A stretch of 64,000 bases of DNA from Acidobacteriota bacterium (lineage in GTDB: Bacteria; Acidobacteriota; Blastocatellia; Pyrinomonadales; Pyrinomonadaceae), in NCBI GenBank assembly GCA_016713675.1, contig JADJOS010000001.1:434001-498000 (forward strand), given 5' to 3'. How positions within the stretch are numbered: the first letter of the stretch is position 1; every line of letters starts with the position of its first letter. The translations under genes and the position numbers were made by a program. The notes beneath the pieces are model-generated. The model saw only the letters and a program-made list of their open reading frames with translations. It was not told the origin of the DNA and ran no database searches. Shown in pieces: positions 16,863 through 25,924 of the stretch.

Positions 16863-19403
16863 CTAGGATGGCAGGCCGACTTTTCGCACGAGTTCTGCAA
16901 AACGCGGTTCCGATCGTATTTCGTTAAAATTTGGTTCGATCATTAGAAACTGCATCTGCGAATCCCGTTCGGCAAAGCCGCGTTCGAGGGCGGCGAGAGC
17001 TTTTTCTTTTTCGCCGAGTCCGATATATAAAATCGCCAACTCCACGGGCGATACATACTCGATTCCTTTTTCAAGCCGTCGCAGGATCGCTCTCGATTCA
17101 TTGATCCGGCCCGCTTTCGCAAGTGCGTATCCGAGATAACAATTGACACCGGTGTGTTCTCCATTGAGACGGATCATCTCTTTGAAATCGGTGATAGCCT
17201 CCGCGAAGTTTCCTGTCGCGGTTCGCGCCAATCCTCGGCCGTAATAGGCTCCGCCATACTCAGGCACCAAGTCGATCCCGTTCGAGTATTGTTCCAGGGC
17301 CTCGTCATAACGCTGTGCAAAGTAAAGCACGTATGCGATGTTGAGATTGATTCCCTTCTTGAGCGGATCCAGATCTCGAGCCTGCTTCATTTCAACAATC
17401 GCCTGTTCGTGCCTTCCCTGCGTGCTGAGAAAAAGAGCATAGCCAAAATGCACCGACGCGAGATTCGCGTTTAGTTCTGTCGCTTTCTCGAATTCGTTTT
17501 CAGCGGCAGCCCAATTCCAAGCAAATTGATTGATCGTCGCTGATGCAAGATGAACCTCGGCAAGGTCGCCATTAAGCTCCTGAGCCCGAGCGGCGGCAAT
17601 TTCCGCTCGCTCCATACTTTCGTTCGGAGCGTCAAACCCATTTGCTCCCAAATAGAGATATGAGCTGGCCATAGCCGCGTGTGCCAATGCATAGTTCGGG
17701 TCGATCGCGATCGCTTGTTCGAAATATTCGATCGCCTTTTTTGCCCCTTCTTCCGTGCTTTTTGAATGTGAGTAACGCCCTTTCAAGAGCAGTTCATACG
17801 CTTGAGGATCTGCTTGAGCAACTTGCTGTCCCGATTTAGCGGGCAATAGGTTTAGACTCACGCCGATCTGCCGCACAATATCCCTGTGGATCTGTTCCAG
17901 TTCCGATCGGCGGCGGACGAAACTTCCGCCCCATATCTGTGAATTATCGCTCGCATTTACCAACTCTGCGTTCACATTTAACATGCCATCCCGCAAAGAG
18001 ACTTTGCCGGTCATGATCGCCTGAACGCCTAGTTCACGGGCGACGCGTTGGATGTCAGTGTTTTGACCTTTGTACTTAAATGAGGAGCCGCGAGCGATGA
18101 CTTTGACGTTCTGGAGTTGGGAAAGTTCGTTGATCAGAGCTTCGCTCATTCCATCCGACAGATACTCGCCTTCAGTGTCGCCACTTTCATTTTCAAACGG
18201 CATCACCGCGATCGAATTCACAGATTTTGAATTCGAAGTGGAGTAGTAATAGCCCGCGAATGAGAGCAATGCTATCAACATGGCCCCGACGCCCATCGTA
18301 AGCACCCGATGTTTTCTACGGGCGCGAACAACTTGGCCTCCGCCGAACTTGTTGATATCGCTGAGCAGTTCGTCCGCACTTTGATAGCGAGCATTCGGAT
18401 CTTTAGCCAGAGTTTTGGCGATAACGTCTCTAACGGCAACGGGAATGCTTTCAACTAACGACAACGGCGATCCGTCCAATATCGAAGCCCTAAGTTCGTC
18501 CGGCGAATCTCCAATAAATGGCTTTTGGCCGGAGAACATCTCAAACATCACGACGCCGAGGCTCCAAATATCGCTGCGGGCATCGGTTATTTTGCCGGCC
18601 GCCTGCTCGGGCGACATGTAAGCCAGCGTTCCCATAACAAGGCCCGGAGATGACAATTTAAGGTCATTTTGAACCGGCACTATCGTGTACTCACCCAGCG
18701 TGGGTGTTCCTGCGATCTTTGCCAGACCAAAATCCAAGACCTTAACCAGTTTGTCGGACCTCAGCATTATGTTCTCGGGTTTTATGTCGCGATGATATAT
18801 TCCGGCCGAGTGGGCGGCGATAAGAGCTGATGCAACCTGAACGACAATATCGATCGATTCCTCAAACCGTAAGCCGCCGTTATCGAGAACATTGCGAAGC
18901 GTTTTGCCTTCGATGAATTCGGTCGCGATAAACGGAGTGTCCTTAGTTTTTCCAACCTCGTGAACGGTAATGATATTTGGATGATTGAGCGATGACGCGG
19001 TTTTTGCTTCCCGTAAAAATCGCTTCAAGCCCGCAGCGTCTTGCGAAAATTGTTTGCTGACAAATTTGATCGCGACGTTGCGTTCGAGGACGGTATCCTT
19101 TGCGAGAAAGACATCGCCCATGCCGCCCGTACCGATCTGCGAAAGTATCTTGTAATGTTTGATCTTTTTCCCAATTATATTGGGGTGGTGATTCTCGCGG
19201 ACGAGTTCCGCTGCAACGTCTAGCGGCGGGACATCGATCAGGCTGTGCGGTTTGTTTGAATACGAAAGCAGCGACTCGACCTCACGCCGCAAATCGGCGT
19301 CGCCGCCGCAGGAACTAGTGAGAAACGACGGCCATTCCTCCGCCGACACTTCGAGTACGGCATGATAAATATCCTCAACCTGTGCGAGTCGCTCGGCTTT
19401 CAT
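16863..19403 (-). CDS. Ser/Thr protein kinase with TolB-N-like and TPR domains (membrane)
   Basis: Transmembrane kinase of 846 aa. Hanks-type domain at about residues 84-353: GTGGMG loop 91-96, Lys113, HRD 204-206 and DFG 224-226 all intact. One transmembrane helix lies at about 368-388. An extracytoplasmic FlgO/TolB-N-like domain follows (SIAVMPFENESGD..., about 397-500), then at least five TPRs to the C-terminus. The N-terminal 75 residues are the regulatory lead common to Acidobacteriota kinases of this type. The ATG at 19401-19403 follows the sigma-factor stop by one base, so translation is probably coupled; the frame stays open 13 codons earlier, inside the sigma gene. It likely phosphorylates targets in a pathway shared with the upstream ECF sigma factor. 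Confidence 0.92.
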   Translation of the reverse strand: MKAERLAQVEDIYHAVLEVSAEEWPSFLTSSCGGDADLRREVESLLSYSNKPHSLIDVPPLDVAAELVRENHHPNIIGKKIKHYKILSQIGTGGMGDVFLAKDTVLERNVAIKFVSKQFSQDAAGLKRFLREAKTASSLNHPNIITVHEVGKTKDTPFIATEFIEGKTLRNVLDNGGLRFEESIDIVVQVASALIAAHSAGIYHRDIKPENIMLRSDKLVKVLDFGLAKIAGTPTLGEYTIVPVQNDLKLSSPGLVMGTLAYMSPEQAAGKITDARSDIWSLGVVMFEMFSGQKPFIGDSPDELRASILDGSPLSLVESIPVAVRDVIAKTLAKDPNARYQSADELLSDINKFGGGQVVRARRKHRVLTMGVGAMLIALLSFAGYYYSTSNSKSVNSIAVMPFENESGDTEGEYLSDGMSEALINELSQLQNVKVIARGSSFKYKGQNTDIQRVARELGVQAIMTGKVSLRDGMLNVNAELVNASDNSQIWGGSFVRRRSELEQIHRDIVRQIGVSLNLLPAKSGQQVAQADPQAYELLLKGRYSHSKSTEEGAKKAIEYFEQAIAIDPNYALAHAAMASSYLYLGANGFDAPNESMERAEIAAARAQELNGDLAEVHLASATINQFAWNWAAAENEFEKATELNANLASVHFGYALFLSTQGRHEQAIVEMKQARDLDPLKKGINLNIAYVLYFAQRYDEALEQYSNGIDLVPEYGGAYYGRGLARTATGNFAEAITDFKEMIRLNGEHTGVNCYLGYALAKAGRINESRAILRRLEKGIEYVSPVELAILYIGLGEKEKALAALERGFAERDSQMQFLMIEPNFNEIRSEPRFAELVRKVGLPS

Positions 19404-19404
19404 A

Positions 19405-19968
19405 TCAGGTAGATAGTTCACGCAGCAGCCATGTCCGGGCAAACTGCCAATCCCGAATAACCGTCTTCGTGGTCACCCTAAGGACATCGGCCATTTCTTC
19501 ATTGCTGAGGCCGCCGAAGTATTTCATCTCTACCACACGGCCTTTTCGCTCGTCCAATTTGGAAAGCCTCGTCAGAGCGTCATCGAGTTCAACGAGACCG
19601 GCGTTCCGCTCGTCCGAGACCATCATCGCCTCGTCCAGATCGACCCGTTGGCCGCCTGAACGCTTTCTCGACGCCCGGCTGCGGGCATGATCGACCAAAA
19701 TATGCCGCATTGCCTGGGCCGCAACACCGAAAAAATGTGCTCGGTTCGCCCATTTCTGCTCGTCCTGCCCGGCGAGTTTGACGTACATCTCGTGTATCAA
19801 CGCCGTCGGCTGCAGCGTGTGGCCGCTCGGCTGGCTGTTCATGTATTGCCGGGCCATTCGATGCAGTTCCGAGTAGACACGCGGCATCAATTGCTCAAGA
19901 GCTATTTCATCGCCGCCGCTCCAATCATTAAGAAGCTGGGTGATCTCGCTGGTTGATTTAACAGACAT
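19405..19968 (-). CDS. ECF-type RNA polymerase sigma factor (TIGR02999-like)
   Basis: Sigma factor of 187 aa that redirects RNA polymerase to a special promoter set. Region 2 contains HTLQPTALIHEMYVKLAG and FFGVAAQAMRHILVDHAR, hallmarks of the Acidobacteriota/Planctomycetota ECF group linked to Ser/Thr kinases. Region 4 (about 125-187) carries the helix-turn-helix LSNEEMADVLRVTTKTVIRDWQFARTWL. The ATG at 19966-19968 is preferred over a TTG two codons upstream; no strong ribosome site is seen. No anti-sigma factor follows; control through the coupled kinase is the usual inference for this group. Confidence 0.93.
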   Translation of the reverse strand: MSVKSTSEITQLLNDWSGGDEIALEQLMPRVYSELHRMARQYMNSQPSGHTLQPTALIHEMYVKLAGQDEQKWANRAHFFGVAAQAMRHILVDHARSRASRKRSGGQRVDLDEAMMVSDERNAGLVELDDALTRLSKLDERKGRVVEMKYFGGLSNEEMADVLRVTTKTVIRDWQFARTWLLRELST

Positions 19969-20126
19969 CGGCAATCAGGGGAATTTATGGATTATATATC
20001 AGTTTCTACTTAGCAAGTAGCCAATTAGCCGCTATGATTCACTTTCCTCGATTGGGGTTATCCGCTTTTTTCTTCTTTGAATTTTATTTCTCGATAACAT
20101 TGTCCCTTTTCATTGCCCGTTCTCGT

Positions 20127-20154
20127 TTGAATAAGTGAATAGGGAAATTATCAA
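20127..20154 (+). promoter_or_regulatory. Possible promoter for the pentapeptide/WD40 gene run
   Basis: TTGAAT at 20127-20132, 16 nt, TATCAA at 20149-20154. It lies 40 bp before the first gene of the co-directional run (20194). Only motif and position support it. Confidence 0.3.
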
Positions 20155-20193
20155 ATTCGCGATTAATGAGCGTTTGAGCCTCAAAGGAGCAAC

Positions 20194-20946
20194 ATGAAAA
20201 AACTAACAATTGAGATCAATATCCGTAATTTCATCATCGGAGCGGCGGCTTCGGCCGTTTTAATATGTTTCGGCTCGATCGGGACCCAGGCCCAGGCAAC
20301 TTGCCTCACCGCCCAGGCGATAATGGCTCAAAAGGACACGATCACACAGGCTGAAGTCCTCAAACAGCGCGATTGCTGGGTCGCGAAGCTCAAGAATCAG
20401 GGTAATCGCGACATGAATTTTGCCGGAGCATTCCTTATGGGAGCTGATCTGAGCGCTTCAAATATCACCATGCCTGTCGATAAATACAAGAATCTCGATC
20501 TGAACGACGCCAATCTATCGAGGGCGGATCTATCCGGGGCGAATCTGATGGACGCCATCTTGAACCGGGCGGATCTCTCAGGAGCTGACCTAAGAGGGGC
20601 TGACCTAAGAGGGGCTAAATTGAACGGCGCAATTCTGATATCTGCCAATCTATCGGGATCCAAACTCTACATAGCGAACCTCACTAATGCGGATCTTCGC
20701 GGAGCAGATCTGACAGATTGCGGATTTTTCACATACGACGAAGGTTTCGCGAAGGTCCGAAGCAACTATTCCGACGAAGAATGGCGGAGGATCCCGGGTG
20801 CCGACCTAACGAATATCAAAAAGGACATAGCCACCCGCACAGAGGTCGGCCTATCAGTCAACCTAAAGGGTGCAAAGATCTCAAGCGCGACAAAAGGAAC
20901 GAGTGTTACGTATTGGACGGCAAACGGTGGCGTGGTGGCCGATTAA
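20194..20946 (+). CDS. Exported pentapeptide-repeat protein A
   Basis: Protein of 250 aa with a signal peptide (about residues 1-35, ending TQAQA). A conserved head follows (TCLTAQAIMAQKDTITQAEVLKQRDCWVAKLK), then a right-handed quadrilateral beta-helix of A(D/N)LxX pentapeptides (about 85-175: ANLSRADLSGANLMDAILNR...). The C-terminal segment is NLKGAKISS..KG..V.YW..NGGVV. Function of such repeats is structural; binding partners are unknown. An AAGGAG ribosome site precedes the ATG. A clear paralogue lies at 22244-22981; the two flank the WD40 gene, indicating local duplication. Confidence 0.88.
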   Translation: MKKLTIEINIRNFIIGAAASAVLICFGSIGTQAQATCLTAQAIMAQKDTITQAEVLKQRDCWVAKLKNQGNRDMNFAGAFLMGADLSASNITMPVDKYKNLDLNDANLSRADLSGANLMDAILNRADLSGADLRGADLRGAKLNGAILISANLSGSKLYIANLTNADLRGADLTDCGFFTYDEGFAKVRSNYSDEEWRRIPGADLTNIKKDIATRTEVGLSVNLKGAKISSATKGTSVTYWTANGGVVAD

Positions 20947-20962
20947 GAAGAATGGAGCAAGA

Positions 20963-22207
20963 ATGCCTAAAACAAAGGACAATATGATATTCACTTTCCG
21001 ACACATTCGAGTCTTCTTCCTGGTAACTTGCCTGGTTTGGGTTTGTTCCCAAACCGCATACACGCAGAGCCGGACGTGCCCGCCGGCGTCGCTGAAATTA
21101 GCCGGCAAGGCCGAGAAAGCAAAGTGGAACTCGATAAAGGACAGCCGAAATGAAAAGGACTATCAGTCCTACCTCACTCAATTTCCAAAAGGCCGCTGTG
21201 CCGAGACCGCTCGTCAGCAGATGGCCTCGTTAAAGGCTCCTTTTCCAACGAAACCGCCCGTATCGACTAACGTTCCGATCGGTAATGTCTCATTGATCCA
21301 GGAATCGTTGTTCAATGAGAAAGAATCGGTAATGACGGTACGATTCAGCCCGGTGATGAATATGATAGCCAGCGGAGGTTGGAATAATTCTCTAAAACAC
21401 TGGAGGGGCACGGACAACGAGCAGATGTATGCCGCAAATGCGAGTGTAAGCGGCAACTTGATATTTGACCTGGCATTTAGTCCCGACGGAAAAAGCATCG
21501 TAACCGGCAGCCGCCCCGACTATTCGAAACCCGCGCCTTCGGTTCGCGTATGGAACGCCGCTGATGGAACTCCCGGTGTAGCGCTGAAAAATGTACCGTC
21601 CGAACTGTGTGGATCGGTCGCATATAGCCGCGACGGAGCACGCGTTGCGGCCGGCTGTTTCAATCAAGATACCGCCGCGCGATCTGTACGTATCTGGGAT
21701 GCAAAGACCGGTGCCGAAATAAAAATCATAAAGGATGTCGACGGCCCCGTTGTTTTCAGCAAATACGGCAGCCGCGTGACCGGCGGCCATGGCTACACCC
21801 GGATGCTTAAGTTGTTTGAGATCTCTACGGGCAACGAAGTGTTTTCGATCAACGGACAAAGCTTCAATGGGGTTGAAAGCGTTGCAATGAGCCCTGACGG
21901 CAAGCACCTCGTTTCAGGTAATTCCAACGGATCGATAACGATCTGGGACGCGAATACGGGCAAGGAAATTACTGCGATCAAGGGCCACACGAAAATGGTC
22001 AATTCCGTTTCGTACAGTCCAAACGGACAGATCATCGCCAGCGTGAGCGAAGACGGCTCGGTCGCGATCTGGAATGCAGCTACCGGGGCCGAGCTTTGGA
22101 CGGTCAAAGAGACGAAGCCGGCTAAGTCAGTGTCGTTCAATATGGACGGTTCCAAGGTCGTCATTGGTGGGGAAGATGGGATACGTGTCGTGCGCGTGCA
22201 GCGCTAA
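20963..22207 (+). CDS. Exported WD40-repeat protein
   Basis: Protein of 414 aa. The ATG at 20963 has GGAG 7 nt upstream and opens a signal sequence (about residues 10-33, LVTCLVWVCSQTAYTQ). A short helical region (about 40-80) ends in QSYLTQFPKGRCAETARQQM, the sentence-like hook often seen before WD40 or caspase modules. From about 110 on, WD40 repeats are spaced 40-45 residues (VAFSPDGKSIVTGS..., VRVWNAADG, IWDAKTGAEI, SVSYSPNGQIIASVSEDGSVAIWNAATG). A seven-bladed propeller is likely. The gene starts 16 bp after pentapeptide protein A and is probably co-transcribed. No enzymatic motif. Confidence 0.88.
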   Translation: MPKTKDNMIFTFRHIRVFFLVTCLVWVCSQTAYTQSRTCPPASLKLAGKAEKAKWNSIKDSRNEKDYQSYLTQFPKGRCAETARQQMASLKAPFPTKPPVSTNVPIGNVSLIQESLFNEKESVMTVRFSPVMNMIASGGWNNSLKHWRGTDNEQMYAANASVSGNLIFDLAFSPDGKSIVTGSRPDYSKPAPSVRVWNAADGTPGVALKNVPSELCGSVAYSRDGARVAAGCFNQDTAARSVRIWDAKTGAEIKIIKDVDGPVVFSKYGSRVTGGHGYTRMLKLFEISTGNEVFSINGQSFNGVESVAMSPDGKHLVSGNSNGSITIWDANTGKEITAIKGHTKMVNSVSYSPNGQIIASVSEDGSVAIWNAATGAELWTVKETKPAKSVSFNMDGSKVVIGGEDGIRVVRVQR

Positions 22208-22243
22208 TCAATGGGGTATATGGAGAGCATCGGAAGGAGCACC

Positions 22244-22981
22244 ATGAACAGAGTGACAACTGAGACCAATATCCGTAGTTTCATTATCGTAGGAGCGGTG
22301 GCGGCACTTCTGATGGGTTTCGGCTCGGTCATAACTACGGGCCAGACGACTTGCCTGACAGCTCAGGCAATAATGGAGCAAAAGGACACAATTACACAGG
22401 CCGAAGCCGTTAAACAACGTGATTGCTGGGTGGCAAAGCTCAAAAGCGGCGAGAAGAAAATGGCGGGAGCATTCCTTTATGCCGCAGACTTGTCCGCTTC
22501 AGAAACGAATCCTGCTAAGTACGCAAAAGTGGATCTGACTAACGCAAATCTGGCCGGAGCAGACCTCTACGAAGCGGATCTGTCCGGAGCCACGTTGAAC
22601 GGTGCCGACATGACATCCGCCCGGCTCAGGTACGCCAATCTTAGGGATGCCAAAATGATCGGGGCAACACTTATGTCGGCGAATCTGAGCCGTTCGGCTC
22701 TCTACCGCTCGGATCTCACAAACGCCGATCTTCGAGGGGCGGATCTAGCGGATTGCGGGTTTAATACGCATTTAGAGGTCTTTTCCAAGAATCAGAGCGA
22801 GTTGGGTTGGGGAGGTTGGGAGCGATTGCCGGCAGCCGAGAGGCGAGCGATCAATGATCGTATTCAGATGCATCTGGAGAACATGGAATCGGTCAAGCTG
22901 AAAGGGGCAAAGATCTCAAGTAATACACAAGGGGTCAATATCGAAATATGGAAAAAACGCGGAGGAGTGGTCGTTGAGTAG
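22244..22981 (+). CDS. Exported pentapeptide-repeat protein B (paralogue of A)
   Basis: Protein of 245 aa. The ATG at 22244 follows a strong GGAAGGAG site by 5 nt; the frame is open 11 codons further upstream but without a ribosome site. Its architecture is the same as protein A: signal peptide, TCLTAQAIMEQKDTITQAEAVKQRDCWVAKLK, pentapeptide helix (ANLAGADLYEADLSGATLNGADM...), and a terminal LKGAKISSNTQG...W.KRGGVVVE. Similarity to A covers the whole length, so it arose by duplication, with divergence mostly in the linker after the repeats. Confidence 0.88.
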   Translation: MNRVTTETNIRSFIIVGAVAALLMGFGSVITTGQTTCLTAQAIMEQKDTITQAEAVKQRDCWVAKLKSGEKKMAGAFLYAADLSASETNPAKYAKVDLTNANLAGADLYEADLSGATLNGADMTSARLRYANLRDAKMIGATLMSANLSRSALYRSDLTNADLRGADLADCGFNTHLEVFSKNQSELGWGGWERLPAAERRAINDRIQMHLENMESVKLKGAKISSNTQGVNIEIWKKRGGVVVE

Positions 22982-23017
22982 CCGCATCGCACGCTTAGAA
23001 CATTCATCAAAAAGAAT

Positions 23018-23908
23018 ATGAAAAACATAGAGTTGCTACTGAAATTATCCGTGGTCGCCATTGCTCTAACCTTTGGTGCACAGACATCTAATGCCCAAAA
23101 GCCTTCTAAGACACCCGCGAAAACGGGCACCGGCAAGGCAAAACCGACGCCGACGCCAAAAGCGACCCCGTCATCCCCAACGACTGCCGTGGGAAACATG
23201 ACGAACAGCTTCGGGATGAAATTCGTCGCAATCCCTGCGGGTAGCTTCCAAATGGGTTTCAATACCGCGGTAACAGAAAATTGTCAGGGGTGTGCCGAGA
23301 GTTCCAGCGAAAAGCCGGTTCACAAGGTGACACTTAGCAAGAGCTTTGAGATGCACGCCACCGAGGTCACCCAGCAGCAATGGCTCGCCGTGATGGGTAA
23401 GAATCCGAGCGAGAACGCGACGTGTCCGAAATGCCCGGTCGAGAAAGTATCGTGGGATGACGCACAGGAATTTGTCGCCAAACTGAACTCGAAAAGTGAC
23501 GGTTTTAAGTATCGTTTGCCTACCGAAGCAGAGTGGGAATATGCCTGCCGGGCCGGATCTAGCACCAATTACCCCTTTGGCGACGACGCTAAAGAAACGG
23601 GCACGTATGCGTGGTTCCTTGGAAACCACTCGGGAACAACCCACGAGGTAGCTACAAAAAAGGCAAATGCCTGGGGCTTGTTCGACATGCTCGGAAACGC
23701 TGCCGAATGGGTGGAGGATTGTTGGGACAATTACTCCCCGAAAGATGCCATTGATCCGGTCATTTCTTGGACCGGCGGCTCCGTGAGGTCGATCCGCGGC
23801 GGGTCTTACTACCAGGGGGCGGAATTCATGCGGTCATCGCATCGCTACTCAAATTCTCCGACGATGCGTCATGGCAGCGTTGGTCTCAGGGTTGTCAGAA
23901 CGAAATAA
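23018..23908 (+). CDS. Exported FGE-sulfatase-fold (SUMF1-like) protein lacking catalytic cysteines
   Basis: Protein of 296 aa with a signal peptide (about 1-27), a Lys/Pro/Thr linker (KPTPTPKATPSSPT) and an FGE/SUMF1 domain. Family marks are SFGMKFVAIPAGSFQMG, EKPVHKVTLSKSFEMHATEVTQQQW, YRLPTEAEWEYACRAG, WGLFDMLGNAAEWVEDCW and RGGSYYQGAEFMRSSHRY...GLRVVR. In genuine formylglycine-generating enzymes the stretch after RGGS carries the copper-binding Cys pair; here it has none, so oxidase activity is unlikely and a ligand-binding or structural role is inferred. CQGC and CPKC pairs in the N-terminal half look like disulfides or metal sites. Confidence 0.88.
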   Translation: MKNIELLLKLSVVAIALTFGAQTSNAQKPSKTPAKTGTGKAKPTPTPKATPSSPTTAVGNMTNSFGMKFVAIPAGSFQMGFNTAVTENCQGCAESSSEKPVHKVTLSKSFEMHATEVTQQQWLAVMGKNPSENATCPKCPVEKVSWDDAQEFVAKLNSKSDGFKYRLPTEAEWEYACRAGSSTNYPFGDDAKETGTYAWFLGNHSGTTHEVATKKANAWGLFDMLGNAAEWVEDCWDNYSPKDAIDPVISWTGGSVRSIRGGSYYQGAEFMRSSHRYSNSPTMRHGSVGLRVVRTK

Positions 23909-23988
23909 CTTGAAAAAGATAATCGAGAAAAGTTGAGGCCCATGCTCGCCGTCGATCAGATTATCAATGGGAATTTTAAGGAGAAATT

Positions 23989-25395
23989 ATGAAAACGAGA
24001 TCGGCCAAGTTCTTGTCAGCCGCGAGTTTTATTGCATTGTTCACTGTAATTACCACGCTTGGACAGGGCGGTTCGGAGTATTTGATCACCAGCGAATCGG
24101 TCGGCGCAGTTCGTCTCGGAATGACGATCAACGAGGCGAAAAGGGCACTCGATGACGCCGAGCTCAATATGCAGGGCGAAAACGGCGAGGTCAAGGTCTT
24201 CCGCAAGGGAAAGCTCGTGATGATCGCAACGGTTGTGACGACTGATGCAAATGAGATCACGGGCGGTTCGAAGATCTTTGCGGTAAAGGCCATCGATTCC
24301 CGATACAGGACCGCCAACGGTCTCTATCCCGGAATTACGATCGTTGCAGCAGAAAAGGTAATGGGCAAACTCGGCCGGATGACACTATCCTACGGCGAAA
24401 CGGAAACAGGTGATTTTGCCAATCAGCCGGACGGCTTTAACTTTGAGTTCAAAGGAGCGAATTCTGCAAAAGCCGGTATTTACGATGTGAAAACTCCTGA
24501 CCCGCGAGAACAGTATGCGAACAAATTTACCCCAGGTGCTTATATTTACGGCATCGGGCTCTCTCTCTACTCGGATGAAGACGCCAACACGCAGGACTTT
24601 ACCGCCGGCCTCGCGGGAACGGGATGGACATACAGCTATGGCGGAACCACCTACCAGTTCGATTTTGGGCAAACTAGGATCGAAAAATTCTCAAACGGCT
24701 GGTGGCAAGGCATTACCTGGACTTCGATCGGCAACAATCAAATACGGCTTAAAAATCTTGAAAGCGGCAAAGAAATGACCCTTACCTTCGATTCGGCGAA
24801 TATTTATTCCGGCATCGATTGGGACGGTCAGACCAAGGTCTCGGGCACCCGCCGAAACGTCGCGTCATCATCACCCGCAAATTATCTGATCACCAAGACC
24901 TCCGCGGGCGGCATTCGTCTCACTATGACGATTGCCGAGGCACGCACGGCGATGAAAGGAACGACATTCGAACGCACTAGCGACGGCGAAGGCGTGGCTC
25001 TGATCTCCGTCAAGCAGGGCGACGTCCAGTTGATGACGCTCTACGCTGACGAAGAAGACCCGCAAAGGCCGATAGACGAAACTGCCCGCATCATGAATAT
25101 CGAGGTCTGGGATTCGCGATTCAAGACACCCAATGGCGTTCACGTCAACATGAAACTCGTTGACGTTGAGAAGATCCTCGGCAAGGTCACAAAGATAATC
25201 ACAAGCGAGATCGAAGCTCGCGAATACGCCGATTTTACCAAAAAGGCCGACGGCTTTATGTTCAGGCTAATGGGGCCGGATTCCAATGCGGGCATTTACG
25301 CTGAAGGCACGCGGGAAACCACTCGATACGTCGCAAATGCCTATATTTACACCATTTCGATCGCACAGGAACGCTCGCCTGATGCGGTGGAATGA
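23989..25395 (+). CDS. Secreted protein with duplicated N- and C-terminal domains around a lipocalin-like middle
   Basis: Protein of 468 aa with a signal peptide (about 1-25) and a clear ribosome site (AAGGAG, 6 nt before ATG). Residues 30-165 and about 300-460 are copies of one domain: YLITSESVGAVRLGMTINEAKRAL versus YLITKTSAGGIRLTMTIAEARTAM, each followed by ...DSRY/FKTPNG and a VEKILGKV/AEKVMGKLG element. The middle segment (about 200-290: GLAGTGWTYSYGGTTYQFDFG...WQGITWTSIGNNQIRLKNL) looks like a small beta-barrel or lipocalin-like domain. No known function. Its TGA overlaps an ATG of the next frame (ATGA), hinting at coupling. Confidence 0.75.
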   Translation: MKTRSAKFLSAASFIALFTVITTLGQGGSEYLITSESVGAVRLGMTINEAKRALDDAELNMQGENGEVKVFRKGKLVMIATVVTTDANEITGGSKIFAVKAIDSRYRTANGLYPGITIVAAEKVMGKLGRMTLSYGETETGDFANQPDGFNFEFKGANSAKAGIYDVKTPDPREQYANKFTPGAYIYGIGLSLYSDEDANTQDFTAGLAGTGWTYSYGGTTYQFDFGQTRIEKFSNGWWQGITWTSIGNNQIRLKNLESGKEMTLTFDSANIYSGIDWDGQTKVSGTRRNVASSSPANYLITKTSAGGIRLTMTIAEARTAMKGTTFERTSDGEGVALISVKQGDVQLMTLYADEEDPQRPIDETARIMNIEVWDSRFKTPNGVHVNMKLVDVEKILGKVTKIITSEIEAREYADFTKKADGFMFRLMGPDSNAGIYAEGTRETTRYVANAYIYTISIAQERSPDAVE

Positions 25396-25436
25396 TCAAT
25401 TCCGTGGACACAGACAAACAGGAGAATCTTAAGAAT

Positions 25437-25916
25437 ATGAGAAAGATGTCATGGATGATCATCTTGATCTTTGCGTTGATGTTGGCGATGACGCTTGGGC
25501 TCGCCGGCTGCGGCGGCAGTTCGAGTTCACAGGAAACGGAAAAGTTAAAAAAGGAGATCGAAGACCTAAAGAAACAAACAGAGGATGAGAAGCTGGCCAA
25601 ACAAAAAGAGGACCTGACGAAGCAGCAAGAAGATCTCAAAAAAGAGCAGAAAAAACTCGCCGATGACAAAAAGAACAGCGCCCAGCCGGTAAAAGCCGGG
25701 CCGGTCTTTGTCCAGGGCGAACTCGTCAATATCAGCATCAAGAGCAGTTTTTTGAAATTGCGTGCCGCCGCCAATGAAACAAGCGAAGTTCTTGCCGAAG
25801 GCTTCAATGGTGATGAGGTCGAGATCGTGTTTTACGATAAGACTTGGTGCAAGGTACTATTCAAAGGAAAAGAAGGATTTATGGCGACCAGATTTTTGGT
25901 CAAGCACCGGGACTAA
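25437..25916 (+). CDS. Lipoprotein with coiled coil and SH3-like domain
   Basis: Protein of 159 aa with a signal peptide and lipobox LAGC (Cys25). A Lys/Glu-rich coiled coil (about residues 33-80, EKLKKEIEDLKKQTEDEKL...) and a C-terminal bacterial SH3 domain follow (about 95-155: LKLRAAANETSEVLAEGF.GDEVEIV...WCKVLFKGKEGFMATRFL). SH3b domains of this type usually bind peptidoglycan, so a tether between outer membrane and wall is plausible. The ATG at 25437 gives a proper signal peptide; the alternative at 25392 overlaps the previous stop but adds a charged leader. An AGGAG lies 12 nt upstream. Confidence 0.82.
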   Translation: MRKMSWMIILIFALMLAMTLGLAGCGGSSSSQETEKLKKEIEDLKKQTEDEKLAKQKEDLTKQQEDLKKEQKKLADDKKNSAQPVKAGPVFVQGELVNISIKSSFLKLRAAANETSEVLAEGFNGDEVEIVFYDKTWCKVLFKGKEGFMATRFLVKHRD

Positions 25917-25924
25917 CTATTGGT

